A DNA stretch of 32,553 nt. Origin: Chloracidobacterium sp. UBA3360 (lineage in GTDB: Bacteria > Acidobacteriota > Blastocatellia > Pyrinomonadales > Pyrinomonadaceae). Within the stretch, counting starts at the first letter, position 1; the number at the start of each line of letters is the position of its first letter. The translations under genes were made by a program, and so were the position numbers. The DNA lies in the NCBI GenBank assembly GCA_002360555.1, contig DEQS01000111.1, positions 7,048 to 39,600 on the forward strand. The letters run 5' to 3'. The notes under the pieces were generated by a model that had not been told where the DNA came from, did no database searches, and was given only the letters and a program-made list of their open reading frames with translations. Below are positions 1-8,241 of the stretch, one piece after another.

Positions 1-833
1 AGCGACAGGCTTTGCTCTAGGCCGTAAAAGAGGGCAGCGGATCCGGTGCCGGATTCCCATGCGAGGGCCGTCGGTTTGAAAGGCTGTTCGCGTTCGGCAA
101 AATCCCAAGGGGTTTCGACGCTGATCCAACCAACGAGCGTTGGTTCGATGCGTTCTCTTGCACGGTCAGACAGATAGATGATCCCGCAGCCCTCAGGAGC
201 ACATAACCATTTGTGGCTGGCTCCGCACGCTGCATCGACTAATTGTGCGGGCAGGTCGAACGGCATCGCCCCAAAACCCTGGATGATATCGACAACGAAA
301 AGAGCATCAACCTCGCGTGCGGCACGGCCGACGCGTTCGAGATCAGCACGAAAACCCGATGCGTATTGAACGGCGCTGATGGCGACGACCTTTGTATTGC
401 GGTCGATCATCGCCAGCATTTCGTAAATATCGACACGTCCGTCAACCTCTTGGCAAAGACGCAGGTCAACGCCGAAAGTGTCGCGGATCCGCCGCCACGC
501 ATAAAAATTGGCTGGGAATTCTTGGGCAAGGCTGACAATATTGTCGCCTGCTTTCCATTTCATTCCGTTTGCGATCGACGCGACGCCGTCCGAAGTGTTG
601 CGGACAAATGCGATCTGATCACTTCGAACACACAGCATCTCGGCGGCAAGATTGCGGCAGCGATCTTTTGTATCGACCCAATCTAGGTAATGCAACGATC
701 CATTTACCGCGACATCTGCCAATTGGCGTGTCACGGCGTCGAGAGCAGTCGTAGGGATCGGCGAGATGGCGGCGCTATTCAGATAGGTATAATAGGTGGT
801 CGCAGGGAAAAGTGCTCGTATCTCGTCATTCAT
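1..833 (-). CDS. Aminotransferase class V (cysteine-desulfurase-like fold), C-terminus cut by window edge
   Basis: I translated this by hand on the minus strand from an ATG at 833 and found an open frame of 277 codons running off the left edge. The visible part is the large domain of a fold-type I PLP enzyme. An N-terminal YLNSAAISPIP stretch and RNTSDGVASIANG, the usual phosphate-binding region, are followed by the Asp of FVVDIIQGFG, which pairs with the pyridine nitrogen. ASHKWLCAPEGCG carries the Schiff-base lysine, about residue 208. The family includes cysteine desulfurases, kynureninases and isopenicillin-N epimerase-like enzymes; substrate cannot be assigned, and no obvious desulfurase active-site Cys loop is visible because the C-terminus is missing. 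It is divergent from lepB with only 94 bp between, and a TTGACG (864-869) could be its -35 box. Confidence 0.85.
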   Translation of the reverse strand, partial: MNDEIRALFPATTYYTYLNSAAISPIPTTALDAVTRQLADVAVNGSLHYLDWVDTKDRCRNLAAEMLCVRSDQIAFVRNTSDGVASIANGMKWKAGDNIVSLAQEFPANFYAWRRIRDTFGVDLRLCQEVDGRVDIYEMLAMIDRNTKVVAISAVQYASGFRADLERVGRAAREVDALFVVDIIQGFGAMPFDLPAQLVDAACGASHKWLCAPEGCGIIYLSDRARERIEPTLVGWISVETPWDFAEREQPFKPTALAWESGTGSAALFYGLEQSLS

Positions 834-849
834 AGCTTTCAGATTTCTT

Positions 850-879
850 TTGACAAAGCCCGCCGTCAAAGCGGATTAT
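850..879 (+). promoter_or_regulatory. Sigma70-type promoter for lepB
   Basis: TTGACA at 850-855, an 18-bp spacer and GATTAT at 874-879 give a perfect -35 and a 4/6 -10. Transcription would start about 886, leaving a 42-nt leader to the lepB ATG. An opposing TTGACG (rc, 864-869) lies inside the spacer, so this and the aminotransferase promoter interleave. Confidence 0.5.
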
Positions 880-927
880 TATTGAGGCAGGGTCGAGCAC
901 GCAGTCGCCCGCCAAGCAGTTTAGATT

Positions 928-1647
928 ATGTTCGAAAAGGATAAGAAAAACCAACTTGAAGTGGGCTTCGTGTCAGCGAGTGATGATGGTGGCATCGAGG
1001 TCACGCGGGTCAAACGCGAATCGCGGCAAGGTTTGCTCACTGAGGGGTTAAAGCTTTTTCGCGACATATTTCTCATTATCGTGGTCTTTATCCTGTTTGG
1101 CGTATTTTTTGTCCAACCGGTCGTTGTCGAGGGCACGTCGATGCTGCCGCAGCTCCATGACGGCGAGCGTTTGCTTGTCAACAAGCTCATCTATTACAAG
1201 ATACAGAGCATCAGTTGGGGACATATCGACCGCGGCGACATTGTGGTTTTTTGGTTCCCAAATGATCCAGATAAATCCTATGTAAAACGCGTCATCGGTT
1301 TGCCGGGTGAGACGGTCGAACTGCGTAACGGCAAGGTTTTTATCAACAACATCGAGCTAAACGAAGATTATCTCGATACCGAGCACAACCAGAGCCTGCC
1401 GAGTTGGCCGCCGAAAAAGGTCGAGGACCACCATTATTTTGTGATGGGCGATAACCGCGACAACTCGTCCGATTCGCGTTATTGGGGGCTCGTGCCCGAA
1501 AAATATATCTACGGAAAAGCTTTCTTTCGCTATTGGAAACCGCAAAACGTCGGCTTTCTCGAACACGGACAGTACAATGGCAACGTCCCGACACCAACTC
1601 CGACACCCGTACCAGACGAAGACGACCTCCGCGCTGAGGATCGGTAA
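928..1647 (+). CDS. lepB: Signal peptidase I
   Basis: Membrane serine protease (family S26) that removes signal peptides from Sec- and Tat-exported proteins on the outer face of the cytoplasmic membrane. One N-terminal transmembrane segment spans about residues 45-66. It is followed by VEGTSMLP with the catalytic Ser71 and by SYVKRVIGLPGE with the general-base Lys120; the family box GDNRDNSSDSRYWG comes later. Length (239 aa) is normal for the type. The first 40 residues are a charged cytosolic lead, and the C-terminus is a low-complexity Thr-Pro tail (about residues 222-232) followed by an acidic end. The ATG start is the only sensible one and leaves the membrane segment intact. No clear Shine-Dalgarno is present. 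No operon partner: the next gene, carA, is separated by a hairpin repeat. Confidence 0.95.
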   Translation: MFEKDKKNQLEVGFVSASDDGGIEVTRVKRESRQGLLTEGLKLFRDIFLIIVVFILFGVFFVQPVVVEGTSMLPQLHDGERLLVNKLIYYKIQSISWGHIDRGDIVVFWFPNDPDKSYVKRVIGLPGETVELRNGKVFINNIELNEDYLDTEHNQSLPSWPPKKVEDHHYFVMGDNRDNSSDSRYWGLVPEKYIYGKAFFRYWKPQNVGFLEHGQYNGNVPTPTPTPVPDEDDLRAEDR

Positions 1648-1657
1648 GAATTTTCAA

Positions 1658-1725
1658 CCACAGATAAGCACGGATGCACACGGATAAGAACAAAGTTATC
1701 TGTGTCTATCCGTGTTTATCTGTGG
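1658..1725. repeat. Word-iterated palindromic hairpin (lepB-carA gap)
   Basis: Two 30-bp arms, 1658-1687 and 1696-1725, are inverted copies with 4 mismatches, around an 8-bp loop. Each arm is three variants of one 10-bp word (CACAGATAAG, CACGGATGCA, CACGGATAAG on the left). It begins 10 bp after the lepB stop. It contains an in-frame ATG that would falsely extend carA. Confidence 0.85.
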
Positions 1726-1766
1726 ATAATTTCTTTCTGACTTTTGTTTGGGTTAAAATTAACGTA

Positions 1767-2849
1767 ATGGCCAAGGCAATATTAGTTCTCGAAGACGGGC
1801 GGACGTTCACCGGCGTTTCATTTGGAGCGGACGGTGAGGCGTTTGGCGAGATGGTCTTTAATACGTCGATGTCGGGCTATCAGGAGATATTGACCGACCC
1901 GAGCTATGCCGGACAGATCGTCGCGATGACCTATCCGCTGATCGGCAACTATGGCACGAATGCCGATGATGTCGAATCACGCCGACCATGGGTCGAGGGA
2001 TTTGTCGTCAGGGAAGCGAGCCGTATCGCGTCAAATTTTCGCTCTACCGCCTCGCTACAAGATTATCTAAAAGCAAGTAATATCGTCGGTATCGAACACA
2101 TCGATACGCGTGCATTGGTTCGTCACATTCGTGACAAAGGAGCAATGCGTGCCGGTCTATCGACCACGGATCTTGATCCTAAATCTCTGTTAAATAAGAT
2201 CTTAGCCACGCCTGAGATGCAGGATCGTGAACTGGCAAGCTCGGTCACGGTCGCAGACAATTACAATTATCCGGCTACGGCGGATGAGAAATATCACGTT
2301 GTCGCGTATGATTTTGGGGTCAAGACAAACAGCTTGCGTGAGTTCGCAAAATTTGGGTGCCGCGTGACGGTCGTACCGTCCGAGACGACCGCCGCCGAGG
2401 TTTTGGCTCTTCAGCCCGACGGGATATTTTTGTCGAACGGCCCCGGAGATCCGGCGTCGATGACATCTGTCGTGACGGAGATCAAGAAACTTGCCGCATC
2501 GCAAAAACCGATGTTCGGCATCTGTTTAGGGCATCAGTTGATCGGCGAAGCGTTTGGCGGTTCAACCTACAAACTAAAATTTGGCCACCGCGGCGGTAAC
2601 CAGCCGATCAAAGATCTGACCACCGGTAAGATCGAGATCACCGCCCATAACCACGGCTTCGCCGTCGATGCCGACAGCCTGCCGGCGGATGTCGAGGTCA
2701 CGCACGTCAATCTTAACGACCAAACCGTTGCTGGGCTGCGTCATAAGACCTTGCCTGTTTTCTCGGTTCAATACCACCCCGAATCTGCTCCGGGACCGCA
2801 CGACTCGGAATATCTTTTCGAGCGGTTTATCGATCTGATGGATAAATAA
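1767..2849 (+). CDS. carA: Carbamoyl-phosphate synthase, small (glutaminase) subunit
   Basis: Hydrolyses glutamine and passes ammonia to CarB for carbamoyl phosphate, the precursor of pyrimidines and arginine. The N-terminal CPSase small-chain domain covers about residues 1-150, with ILTDPSYAGQIVAMTYPLIGNYG typical of the family. The class-I amidotransferase domain has the nucleophile Cys253 in GICLGHQ and the His337/Glu339 pair in YHPES. Length of 360 aa is normal. I start at ATG 1767 (MAKAILVLEDGR): an upstream in-frame ATG at 1674 lies inside the hairpin repeat and would add 31 unrelated residues. TAAAAT (1754-1759) ends 7 bp before the chosen ATG, which would make the mRNA leaderless. carB is not in the window. 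A terminator follows directly. Confidence 0.97.
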   Translation: MAKAILVLEDGRTFTGVSFGADGEAFGEMVFNTSMSGYQEILTDPSYAGQIVAMTYPLIGNYGTNADDVESRRPWVEGFVVREASRIASNFRSTASLQDYLKASNIVGIEHIDTRALVRHIRDKGAMRAGLSTTDLDPKSLLNKILATPEMQDRELASSVTVADNYNYPATADEKYHVVAYDFGVKTNSLREFAKFGCRVTVVPSETTAAEVLALQPDGIFLSNGPGDPASMTSVVTEIKKLAASQKPMFGICLGHQLIGEAFGGSTYKLKFGHRGGNQPIKDLTTGKIEITAHNHGFAVDADSLPADVEVTHVNLNDQTVAGLRHKTLPVFSVQYHPESAPGPHDSEYLFERFIDLMDK

Positions 2850-2852
2850 AAA

Positions 2853-2875
2853 AGCCGCTCTGGGGCGGCTTTTTT
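2853..2875 (+). terminator. Rho-independent terminator of carA
   Basis: AGCCGC (2853-2858) pairs with GCGGCT (2865-2870) across a 6-nt loop, with an A-tract before and T2870-2875 after. It starts 4 bp after the stop codon; the flanking A and T runs also make it usable for the convergent hppA transcript. A second GC-rich hairpin without T-tract (2905-2920) lies nearer hppA. Confidence 0.85.
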
Positions 2876-2924
2876 ATGATCATTAGAGATCTCCAGTTTT
2901 TGGCTGCGACACGCGTCGCAACCC

Positions 2925-5048
2925 CTATCTTGATCCGATCCCGACAATATAAGGAGCGATCACCAGCGAGACGATCGACATCAGTTTGATCAGGATGTTC
3001 ATCGACGGGCCCGAGGTGTCCTTAAAAGGATCGCCGACGGTGTCTCCTGTAACGGACGCTTTGTGCGGCTCCGATCCCTTATAGACCATCTCGCCGTTGA
3101 TCTCAACACCCTTTTCAAACGACTTCTTGGCGTTGTCCCATGCGCCACCGGCGTTTGACTGGAAAATACCCATCAGCACGCCCGACACGGTTACGCCCGC
3201 AAGCAGTCCGCCTAAGACCTCAGGCCCCATGGTAAATCCAACCAGCACAGGTGTGATCAGAGCGATCGCTCCCGGCATCATCATTTCGCGTAGCGAAGCT
3301 TTGGTCGAGATGGCGACGCATTTGTCGTATTCGGGTTTGGCCTTGTATTCCATAATGCCCGGGATCTCGCGGAACTGACGGCGAACTTCGTTGACCATAT
3401 CCATCGCGGCTTTACCGACCGCCTGGATGCACAGTGCCGAGAAAATGAAGGGGATCATACCGCCGACGAAAAGTCCGGCGAGTACCGGTGCTTTGTATAT
3501 GTCGATGGCCGAAATTCCTGCGATGCCGACAAATGCCGCAAACAACGCGAGCGATGTCAGAGCTGCCGAAGCAATAGCAAAACCTTTACCGGTAGCCGCA
3601 GTTGTGTTGCCGACCGCGTCGAGGTTGTCGGTGCGTTCACGAACCTCTGGTGGCAACTGACTCATTTCCGCGATGCCACCCGCGTTATCCGCGATCGGGC
3701 CAAATGCGTCGATAGCAAGCTGCATAGCGGTCGTCGCCATCATACCAGCGGCGGCGATAGCAACACCATACAAACCAGCAAAATAATACGAGGCGATGAT
3801 TCCACCCGCGAGCGTGAGGATCGGAATGACGGTCGATTTCATACCAACTGAGAGGCCGGCGATGATGTTGGTCGCGTGTCCGGTCGAAGATTGCTGGATG
3901 ATCGAATTAACCGGCTTTTTGCCCATCGCGGTGTAGTATTCGGTCACAAAACTCATGATCGCACCGACGATCGTTCCGACAACAATAGCGTAAAAAACGC
4001 CCCATTTATTAAATGAAGTGGTACGCAACGCGATCTGTCCCTCAGGCAGCATCCACATTACGACAAAAAACGACGCGATGACCGTCAGCAGCATCGACGA
4101 CCAGTTGCCTATGTTCAATGCACTCTGAACGCTCGATGTCTCGTCTTTGATCCGAACCAAGGCACAGCCGATGATCGAGAAAACGATACCGAGGCCGCAG
4201 ATGACCATCGGCAAAAGGATCGGCGACATGCCGCCAAAATTATCCTTTAGCGTTATCTCCTGTCCCAGCACCATCGTTGCCAAAATCGTTGCGACATACG
4301 AACCAAAAAGATCCGCACCCATACCCGCAACGTCACCGACATTGTCGCCGACGTTATCCGCGATCGTGGCAGGGTTGCGAACGTCGTCCTCAGGAATTCC
4401 GGCCTCGACCTTACCGACCAGATCGGCACCGACATCGGCTGCTTTGGTATAAATACCGCCGCCGACACGAGCAAACAGAGCGATCGACTCAGCACCAAGC
4501 GAGAATCCGGTCAAAACTTCGATAGCCGTTTTGACGGTATTTGCACCGAGTCCGGCAAAGATCGCAAGAAACGCGATGAACAATCCGCCAAGTCCAAGAA
4601 CCGCCAAACCGGCAACACCGAGTCCCATCACGGTTCCGCCCGTGAACGACACTTTCAGTGCTTGTTTTAGGCTGGTGCGGGCCGCTTGTGTGGTGCGGAC
4701 GTTGGCTTTGGTCGCGACTTTCATCCCGATGTATCCGGCGGTTGCCGAAAAAACGGCTCCGATTATGAAAGCAATCGAGATGATCCAGCTTGAGTGGATC
4801 TCTTTGCCATTGACCGTGTGGATCGTGCCCGAATAGGCCAAAAGAACGGCGGTGAATAGAACGAATATGCTGAGCACTTTCCACTCGGCTTTCAAAAATG
4901 CCATTGCTCCGTCGGCGATATAACCGGCGAGTTCCTGCATTTTTTCGTCACCAGCATCCTGTTTGCTGACCCAAGCCGATTTGATCGCCATCACGACCAA
5001 GCCCAAAATCCCTAAAGCGGGAACCATATAGATCACGTAACTGTTCAT
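2925..5048 (-). CDS. hppA: Membrane-bound K+-dependent ion-pumping pyrophosphatase
   Basis: Polytopic pump that couples hydrolysis of pyrophosphate to H+ or Na+ export across the membrane. The substrate-site motif DVGADLVGKVE and the Mg-PPi-binding DNVGDNVGD are present, along with the C-terminal GAWDNAKK and GDTVGDPFKDTSGP motifs. In GNTTAATGKG the position that distinguishes the subfamilies is Ala (with Gly three residues on), which in established work marks K+-dependent enzymes; K+-independent ones have Lys. H+ versus Na+ specificity cannot be read safely here. I start at ATG 5048 (707 aa); a TTG at 5075 would add nine residues without a ribosome site. TTGACG (5080-5085) and CATAAA (5055-5060, 19-bp spacer) give a possible promoter with a start point at or near the ATG. 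Convergent with carA. Confidence 0.97.
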   Translation of the reverse strand: MNSYVIYMVPALGILGLVVMAIKSAWVSKQDAGDEKMQELAGYIADGAMAFLKAEWKVLSIFVLFTAVLLAYSGTIHTVNGKEIHSSWIISIAFIIGAVFSATAGYIGMKVATKANVRTTQAARTSLKQALKVSFTGGTVMGLGVAGLAVLGLGGLFIAFLAIFAGLGANTVKTAIEVLTGFSLGAESIALFARVGGGIYTKAADVGADLVGKVEAGIPEDDVRNPATIADNVGDNVGDVAGMGADLFGSYVATILATMVLGQEITLKDNFGGMSPILLPMVICGLGIVFSIIGCALVRIKDETSSVQSALNIGNWSSMLLTVIASFFVVMWMLPEGQIALRTTSFNKWGVFYAIVVGTIVGAIMSFVTEYYTAMGKKPVNSIIQQSSTGHATNIIAGLSVGMKSTVIPILTLAGGIIASYYFAGLYGVAIAAAGMMATTAMQLAIDAFGPIADNAGGIAEMSQLPPEVRERTDNLDAVGNTTAATGKGFAIASAALTSLALFAAFVGIAGISAIDIYKAPVLAGLFVGGMIPFIFSALCIQAVGKAAMDMVNEVRRQFREIPGIMEYKAKPEYDKCVAISTKASLREMMMPGAIALITPVLVGFTMGPEVLGGLLAGVTVSGVLMGIFQSNAGGAWDNAKKSFEKGVEINGEMVYKGSEPHKASVTGDTVGDPFKDTSGPSMNILIKLMSIVSLVIAPYIVGIGSR

Positions 5049-5170
5049 ATTGTTTTTATGCGATGTTTGCGGCAAACGCCGTCAAGCATTTCTAGTAGCT
5101 TTCCAAAACTATTGATTATCAAATAATTACTGGCTTTTGACAAATAACGCGACGCTTTTTGCGCTAGAAT

Positions 5171-5587
5171 ATGCCGATGACTATCGGATATTCGGGCACG
5201 CCGCTCGCGAAAAAGCTTGGTATCAAAGATGGGTTTGTGGTCCTATCTGTCAATGCCCCCGACGATTATGACGATCTCGTCGCACCGCTCCCGACAGATG
5301 CGGTAGTGATCGATTCACCGAGGGTTGATGTCGATCTAATACATCTATTTACAAACAGCCGCGACGAGCTTTTTGGCAAACTGGCGGAATGTGTCAGGCT
5401 GATAAAACAGGACGGCTCGATCTGGGTCTCTTGGTACAAAAAGGCCGCCAAGCTCCCGACCGAGATCACCGAAGACACCGTCCGCGAAGCCGCGTTTCCG
5501 CTTGGACTTGTCGATATCAAGGTCTGCGCCGTCGACGAAAAATGGTCGGGTCTAAAATTGGTTATCCGCAAAGAAAATCGTATATAA
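5171..5587 (+). CDS. DUF3052 family protein
   Basis: Soluble 138-residue protein of unknown function. The opening GYSGTPLAKKLGIKDG and the later acidic region followed by VRLIKQDGSIWVSWYKKAAKLPTEITE match what I know of DUF3052, a small bacterial family without an assigned activity; the lysine-proline segment near residue 95 is its best conserved part. Two starts are possible, ATG 5171 and ATG 5177. TAGAAT occupies 5165-5170, so if it is the -10 box the transcript would begin about 5177 and the second ATG would be used without a leader; the TTGACA at 5137-5142 is 22 bp away, too far to be convincing. It is followed 33 bp later by the DUF1801 gene and may share its transcript. Confidence 0.75.
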   Translation: MPMTIGYSGTPLAKKLGIKDGFVVLSVNAPDDYDDLVAPLPTDAVVIDSPRVDVDLIHLFTNSRDELFGKLAECVRLIKQDGSIWVSWYKKAAKLPTEITEDTVREAAFPLGLVDIKVCAVDEKWSGLKLVIRKENRI

Positions 5588-5620
5588 TACCGTCACAATA
5601 TCACGCAAGGAGTTTTTCTG

Positions 5621-6220
5621 ATGCCGACCATTGACCCGCGTATTGACGCTTATATCGAAAAGTCGCAGGATTTTGCAAAGCCGGTTCTGACGCATCTGCG
5701 CGCACTTGTCCACGAGGTTTGTCCGGACGTAACCGAGACACTTAAATGGAGCATGCCGAGTTTTGAATATAAGGGCATTTTGTGCGGATTTGCGTCGTTC
5801 AAACAGCATTGTACCTTTGGATTTTGGAAGCAAAGCCTGATGGAATCGGACGAGTTTTCAGAAACGAAAACCGCAATGGGTAGCTTTGGCAAACTTACTT
5901 CGCTTGCCGATCTACCAAAAGATGCCGTGATGAAAAAGCTCATCAAACAGGCGATGAAACTCAACGACGACGGTGTTAAGGTGACGAAACCTAAACACGA
6001 GAAAAAAGAACTTGTCGTGCCCGAGATAATGCTCGAAGCATTGGCAAAGAACGATAAGGCGGCGGAGACGTTTGATAAATTTCCGCCGAGCTGCAAACGT
6101 GAATATGTCGAGTGGGTGACAGAAGCTAAAACTGAAGCGACCCGCGACAAGCGGTTGGCGACCACGATCGAATGGCTATCTGAAGGCAAACGCCGAAACT
6201 GGAAGTACGAAAATTGTTAG
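5621..6220 (+). CDS. DUF1801 / YdeI (OmpD-associated)-like protein
   Basis: A 199-residue soluble protein with two recognisable parts. Residues about 15-120 look like DUF1801 (YdhG fold), including ETLKWSMPSFEYKG and the CGFASFKQHCTFGFW segment. Residues about 135-195 match the YdeI/OmdA bacteriocin-protection-type helical domain (FPPSCKREYVEWVTEAK, then a Lys/Arg-rich end). Proteins of this layout are common in soil bacteria, and the biochemical role is unknown. A good AAGGAG ribosome site precedes the ATG at 5621 by about 8 nt. The next gene starts 13 bp after the stop, so these probably form an operon with the HerA-like ATPase. Confidence 0.8.
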   Translation: MPTIDPRIDAYIEKSQDFAKPVLTHLRALVHEVCPDVTETLKWSMPSFEYKGILCGFASFKQHCTFGFWKQSLMESDEFSETKTAMGSFGKLTSLADLPKDAVMKKLIKQAMKLNDDGVKVTKPKHEKKELVVPEIMLEALAKNDKAAETFDKFPPSCKREYVEWVTEAKTEATRDKRLATTIEWLSEGKRRNWKYENC

Positions 6221-6232
6221 TAAACCAAAAAT

Positions 6233-7744
6233 ATGACCGAACCAATACTAGTTGCTAAAAAAGACGCAACGCCGAATGGCGAATTTTATCTACTGCCGCA
6301 GATGTCAAACCGACACGGCGTTATCACAGGCGCGACCGGCACCGGGAAGACCGTAACGCTGCAGCGGCTGGCCGAAGGGTTTAGCTCACGCGGCGTGCCG
6401 GTGTTTATGGCTGACATCAAAGGCGACCTGACCGGTGTAACGCAGGCCGGAGGCGGCAATCCTAAGATAGATGCGCGGAACACACAGCTAGGTATCACAC
6501 CCGTTTTTGAGGGATTTCCGGCGACGGTTTGGGATGTATTCGGCAAACAGGGGCATCCGCTGCGGGCGACCGTTTCGGAAATGGGGCCGCTGCTCATCGC
6601 CCGGCTGTTGCAGCTAAACGATACGCAAGAGGGCGTATTGTCGATCGCATTTAAGTACGCCGATGATAACGGCCTGATGCTCATCGACCTCAAAGATCTC
6701 CAGTCGCTGATGATGCATGTCGGTGAAAATGCCGACCAGCTCACGCTGCAATACGGTAATGTTTCGGCGGCATCGGTCGGTGCGATCCAACGCGGACTGC
6801 TGCAGATCGATGAACAGGGCGGCGATCTTTTCTTTGGCGAACCGGCGGTAAAGCTCGATGATTTTATGCAGTCATCGGGCGGTAAGGGCGTGCTCAATCT
6901 GCTCGCGGCCGATCAACTTATCCAGGCCCCAAAACTTTACTCGACATTTTTGTTGTGGCTCTTGAGCGAACTTTTCGAATCGCTCCCCGAGGCTGGCGAT
7001 CTTGAGAAACCAAAACTCGTATTCTTTTTTGACGAGGCACACCTATTATTTACAGACGCACCGCAGGCTCTGGTGGACAAGGTCGAGCAAGTCGTTCGGC
7101 TGATCCGCTCCAAGGGCGTTGGCGTTTACTTTGTAACGCAAAACCCGGCTGACATCCCTGAAAAGGTTTTGGCTCAGCTCGGCAACCGCGTCCAGCACGC
7201 TCTGCGAGCATACACGCCGCAGGAGCAAAAAGGCGTACGGGCCGCCGCGTCCAGCTTCCGAGTCAATCCGGCTCTCGACACCGAGACGGTCATCACCGAG
7301 CTTGGCGTCGGCGAGGTTTTGATCTCTACGTTGGACGAAAAAGGCGTGCCGACGATGGTTGATCGTGCGTTTGTTGTGCCGCCTGTCGGTCACATCGGGC
7401 CGATCACGCCGGAACAACGCGCGGCATTGATCGCAAATTCACTTGTCGCTGGTGCATATGAAACGCCGATCGATCGCGAATCGGCATTTGAAAAATTGTC
7501 CGTGCTGCACGAAGCCAAGTTGGCGGAGCAGCAAGCGGCGGCCGAGGCAGAGGCGGTTGCCAAACAGGAAAAAGAACAGATCAAAGCTGAAAAAGCTGCT
7601 GCGCGAGCACCGGACTCGATGTGGGAATCGATCGGGAAGAGCGCGGTTCGGTCAGCCAGCACGAGCATGGCACGGTCGATCGGGACAAAGCTCGTTCGAG
7701 GCGTTCTCGGCAGTTTGCTAGGGGGAAAGAAAAGCTGGTTCTAG
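6233..7744 (+). CDS. HerA/FtsK-superfamily ATPase, DUF853 (YjgR-like)
   Basis: P-loop ATPase of the helicase-HerA-like DUF853 family, of which E. coli YjgR is a member; cellular role not established. Walker A is GATGTGKT (residues 33-40); Walker B is LVFFFDEAHLLF with Asp267/Glu268. A HerA-type sensor region follows (VYFVTQNPADIPEKVLAQLGNR), then an arginine-bearing segment (VQHALRAYTPQEQKGVRAA). The start RHGVITGATGTGKT context and total length of 503 aa fit full-length family members. Residues about 415-455 are an Ala/Glu/Lys-rich probable coiled coil, and the C-terminus is a Gly-rich end. No NurA-like nuclease is adjacent, so a DNA end-resection role of the archaeal type is not supported. 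The SRPBCC gene starts on the very next base. Confidence 0.9.
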   Translation: MTEPILVAKKDATPNGEFYLLPQMSNRHGVITGATGTGKTVTLQRLAEGFSSRGVPVFMADIKGDLTGVTQAGGGNPKIDARNTQLGITPVFEGFPATVWDVFGKQGHPLRATVSEMGPLLIARLLQLNDTQEGVLSIAFKYADDNGLMLIDLKDLQSLMMHVGENADQLTLQYGNVSAASVGAIQRGLLQIDEQGGDLFFGEPAVKLDDFMQSSGGKGVLNLLAADQLIQAPKLYSTFLLWLLSELFESLPEAGDLEKPKLVFFFDEAHLLFTDAPQALVDKVEQVVRLIRSKGVGVYFVTQNPADIPEKVLAQLGNRVQHALRAYTPQEQKGVRAAASSFRVNPALDTETVITELGVGEVLISTLDEKGVPTMVDRAFVVPPVGHIGPITPEQRAALIANSLVAGAYETPIDRESAFEKLSVLHEAKLAEQQAAAEAEAVAKQEKEQIKAEKAAARAPDSMWESIGKSAVRSASTSMARSIGTKLVRGVLGSLLGGKKSWF

Positions 7745-8233
7745 ATGCGAGACTGGAGCACATTTACACGACGGATCACCGTTGACGCACCGGTAAAGAC
7801 GATCTATGATGCTTGGGCCGTACCGTCGCAGGTCGAGCGCTGGTTTCTACGAACGGCAGAATACGTCGGGTTCGACGGTAACCATAAGGACCGCGATATG
7901 GCGGTTGCCGAGGGTGATGCGTATCTTTGGCGTTGGCACGGATACCTTGATGACGTCAATGAGAGCGGCATTATTGAGGACGCAAATGGAACTGATCGGT
8001 TTGCTTTCACTTTCACTCAGAATTGTCTTGTGACCGTCACGATCAAGAATGAGAGCGGCGAGACGGTCGTTGAGCTAACCCAAAGCCGCATACCTGAAGA
8101 CGAAAACCACGGCATTTACGTCGATTGTTCGTATGGCTGGACGTTTTTTCTTGCCAATCTAAAATCGGTGCTTGAGGGTGGACTCGACCTGCGAAACAGG
8201 AACGTCGATATTCGAAACGTTGTGAATGCTTGA
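7745..8233 (+). CDS. SRPBCC (AHSA1/START-like) domain protein
   Basis: A 162-residue single-domain protein of the START/Bet-v1-like helix-grip superfamily. The opening TFTRRITVDAPVKTIYDAWAVPSQVERWFLRTAEY is the canonical AHSA1 start (beta strand, VDAPV, then the W-F helix), and the C-terminal GWTFFLANLKSVLEGGLDLR is the long closing helix. These domains bind hydrophobic ligands or act as cyclases and chaperone cofactors; nothing in the sequence fixes the ligand. It abuts the ATPase gene stop-to-start with no gap, and is followed 8 bp later by the BNR gene, so it is mid-operon. No signal peptide. Confidence 0.85.
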   Translation: MRDWSTFTRRITVDAPVKTIYDAWAVPSQVERWFLRTAEYVGFDGNHKDRDMAVAEGDAYLWRWHGYLDDVNESGIIEDANGTDRFAFTFTQNCLVTVTIKNESGETVVELTQSRIPEDENHGIYVDCSYGWTFFLANLKSVLEGGLDLRNRNVDIRNVVNA

Positions 8234-8241
8234 GGTGCTAG

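Noticed and set aside
1658..1725. Possible CRISPR-like array because of regular 10-bp words
   Set aside because: Units are adjacent, far too short, arranged as an inverted hairpin, and no cas genes are present.
1674..1766. N-terminal extension of carA
   Set aside because: It would translate the palindromic repeat; family homology starts at ATG 1767.
5650..6189. Minus-strand ORF of 179 codons opposite the DUF1801 gene
   Set aside because: Serine-rich antisense shadow; the plus-strand gene has a ribosome site and known domains.
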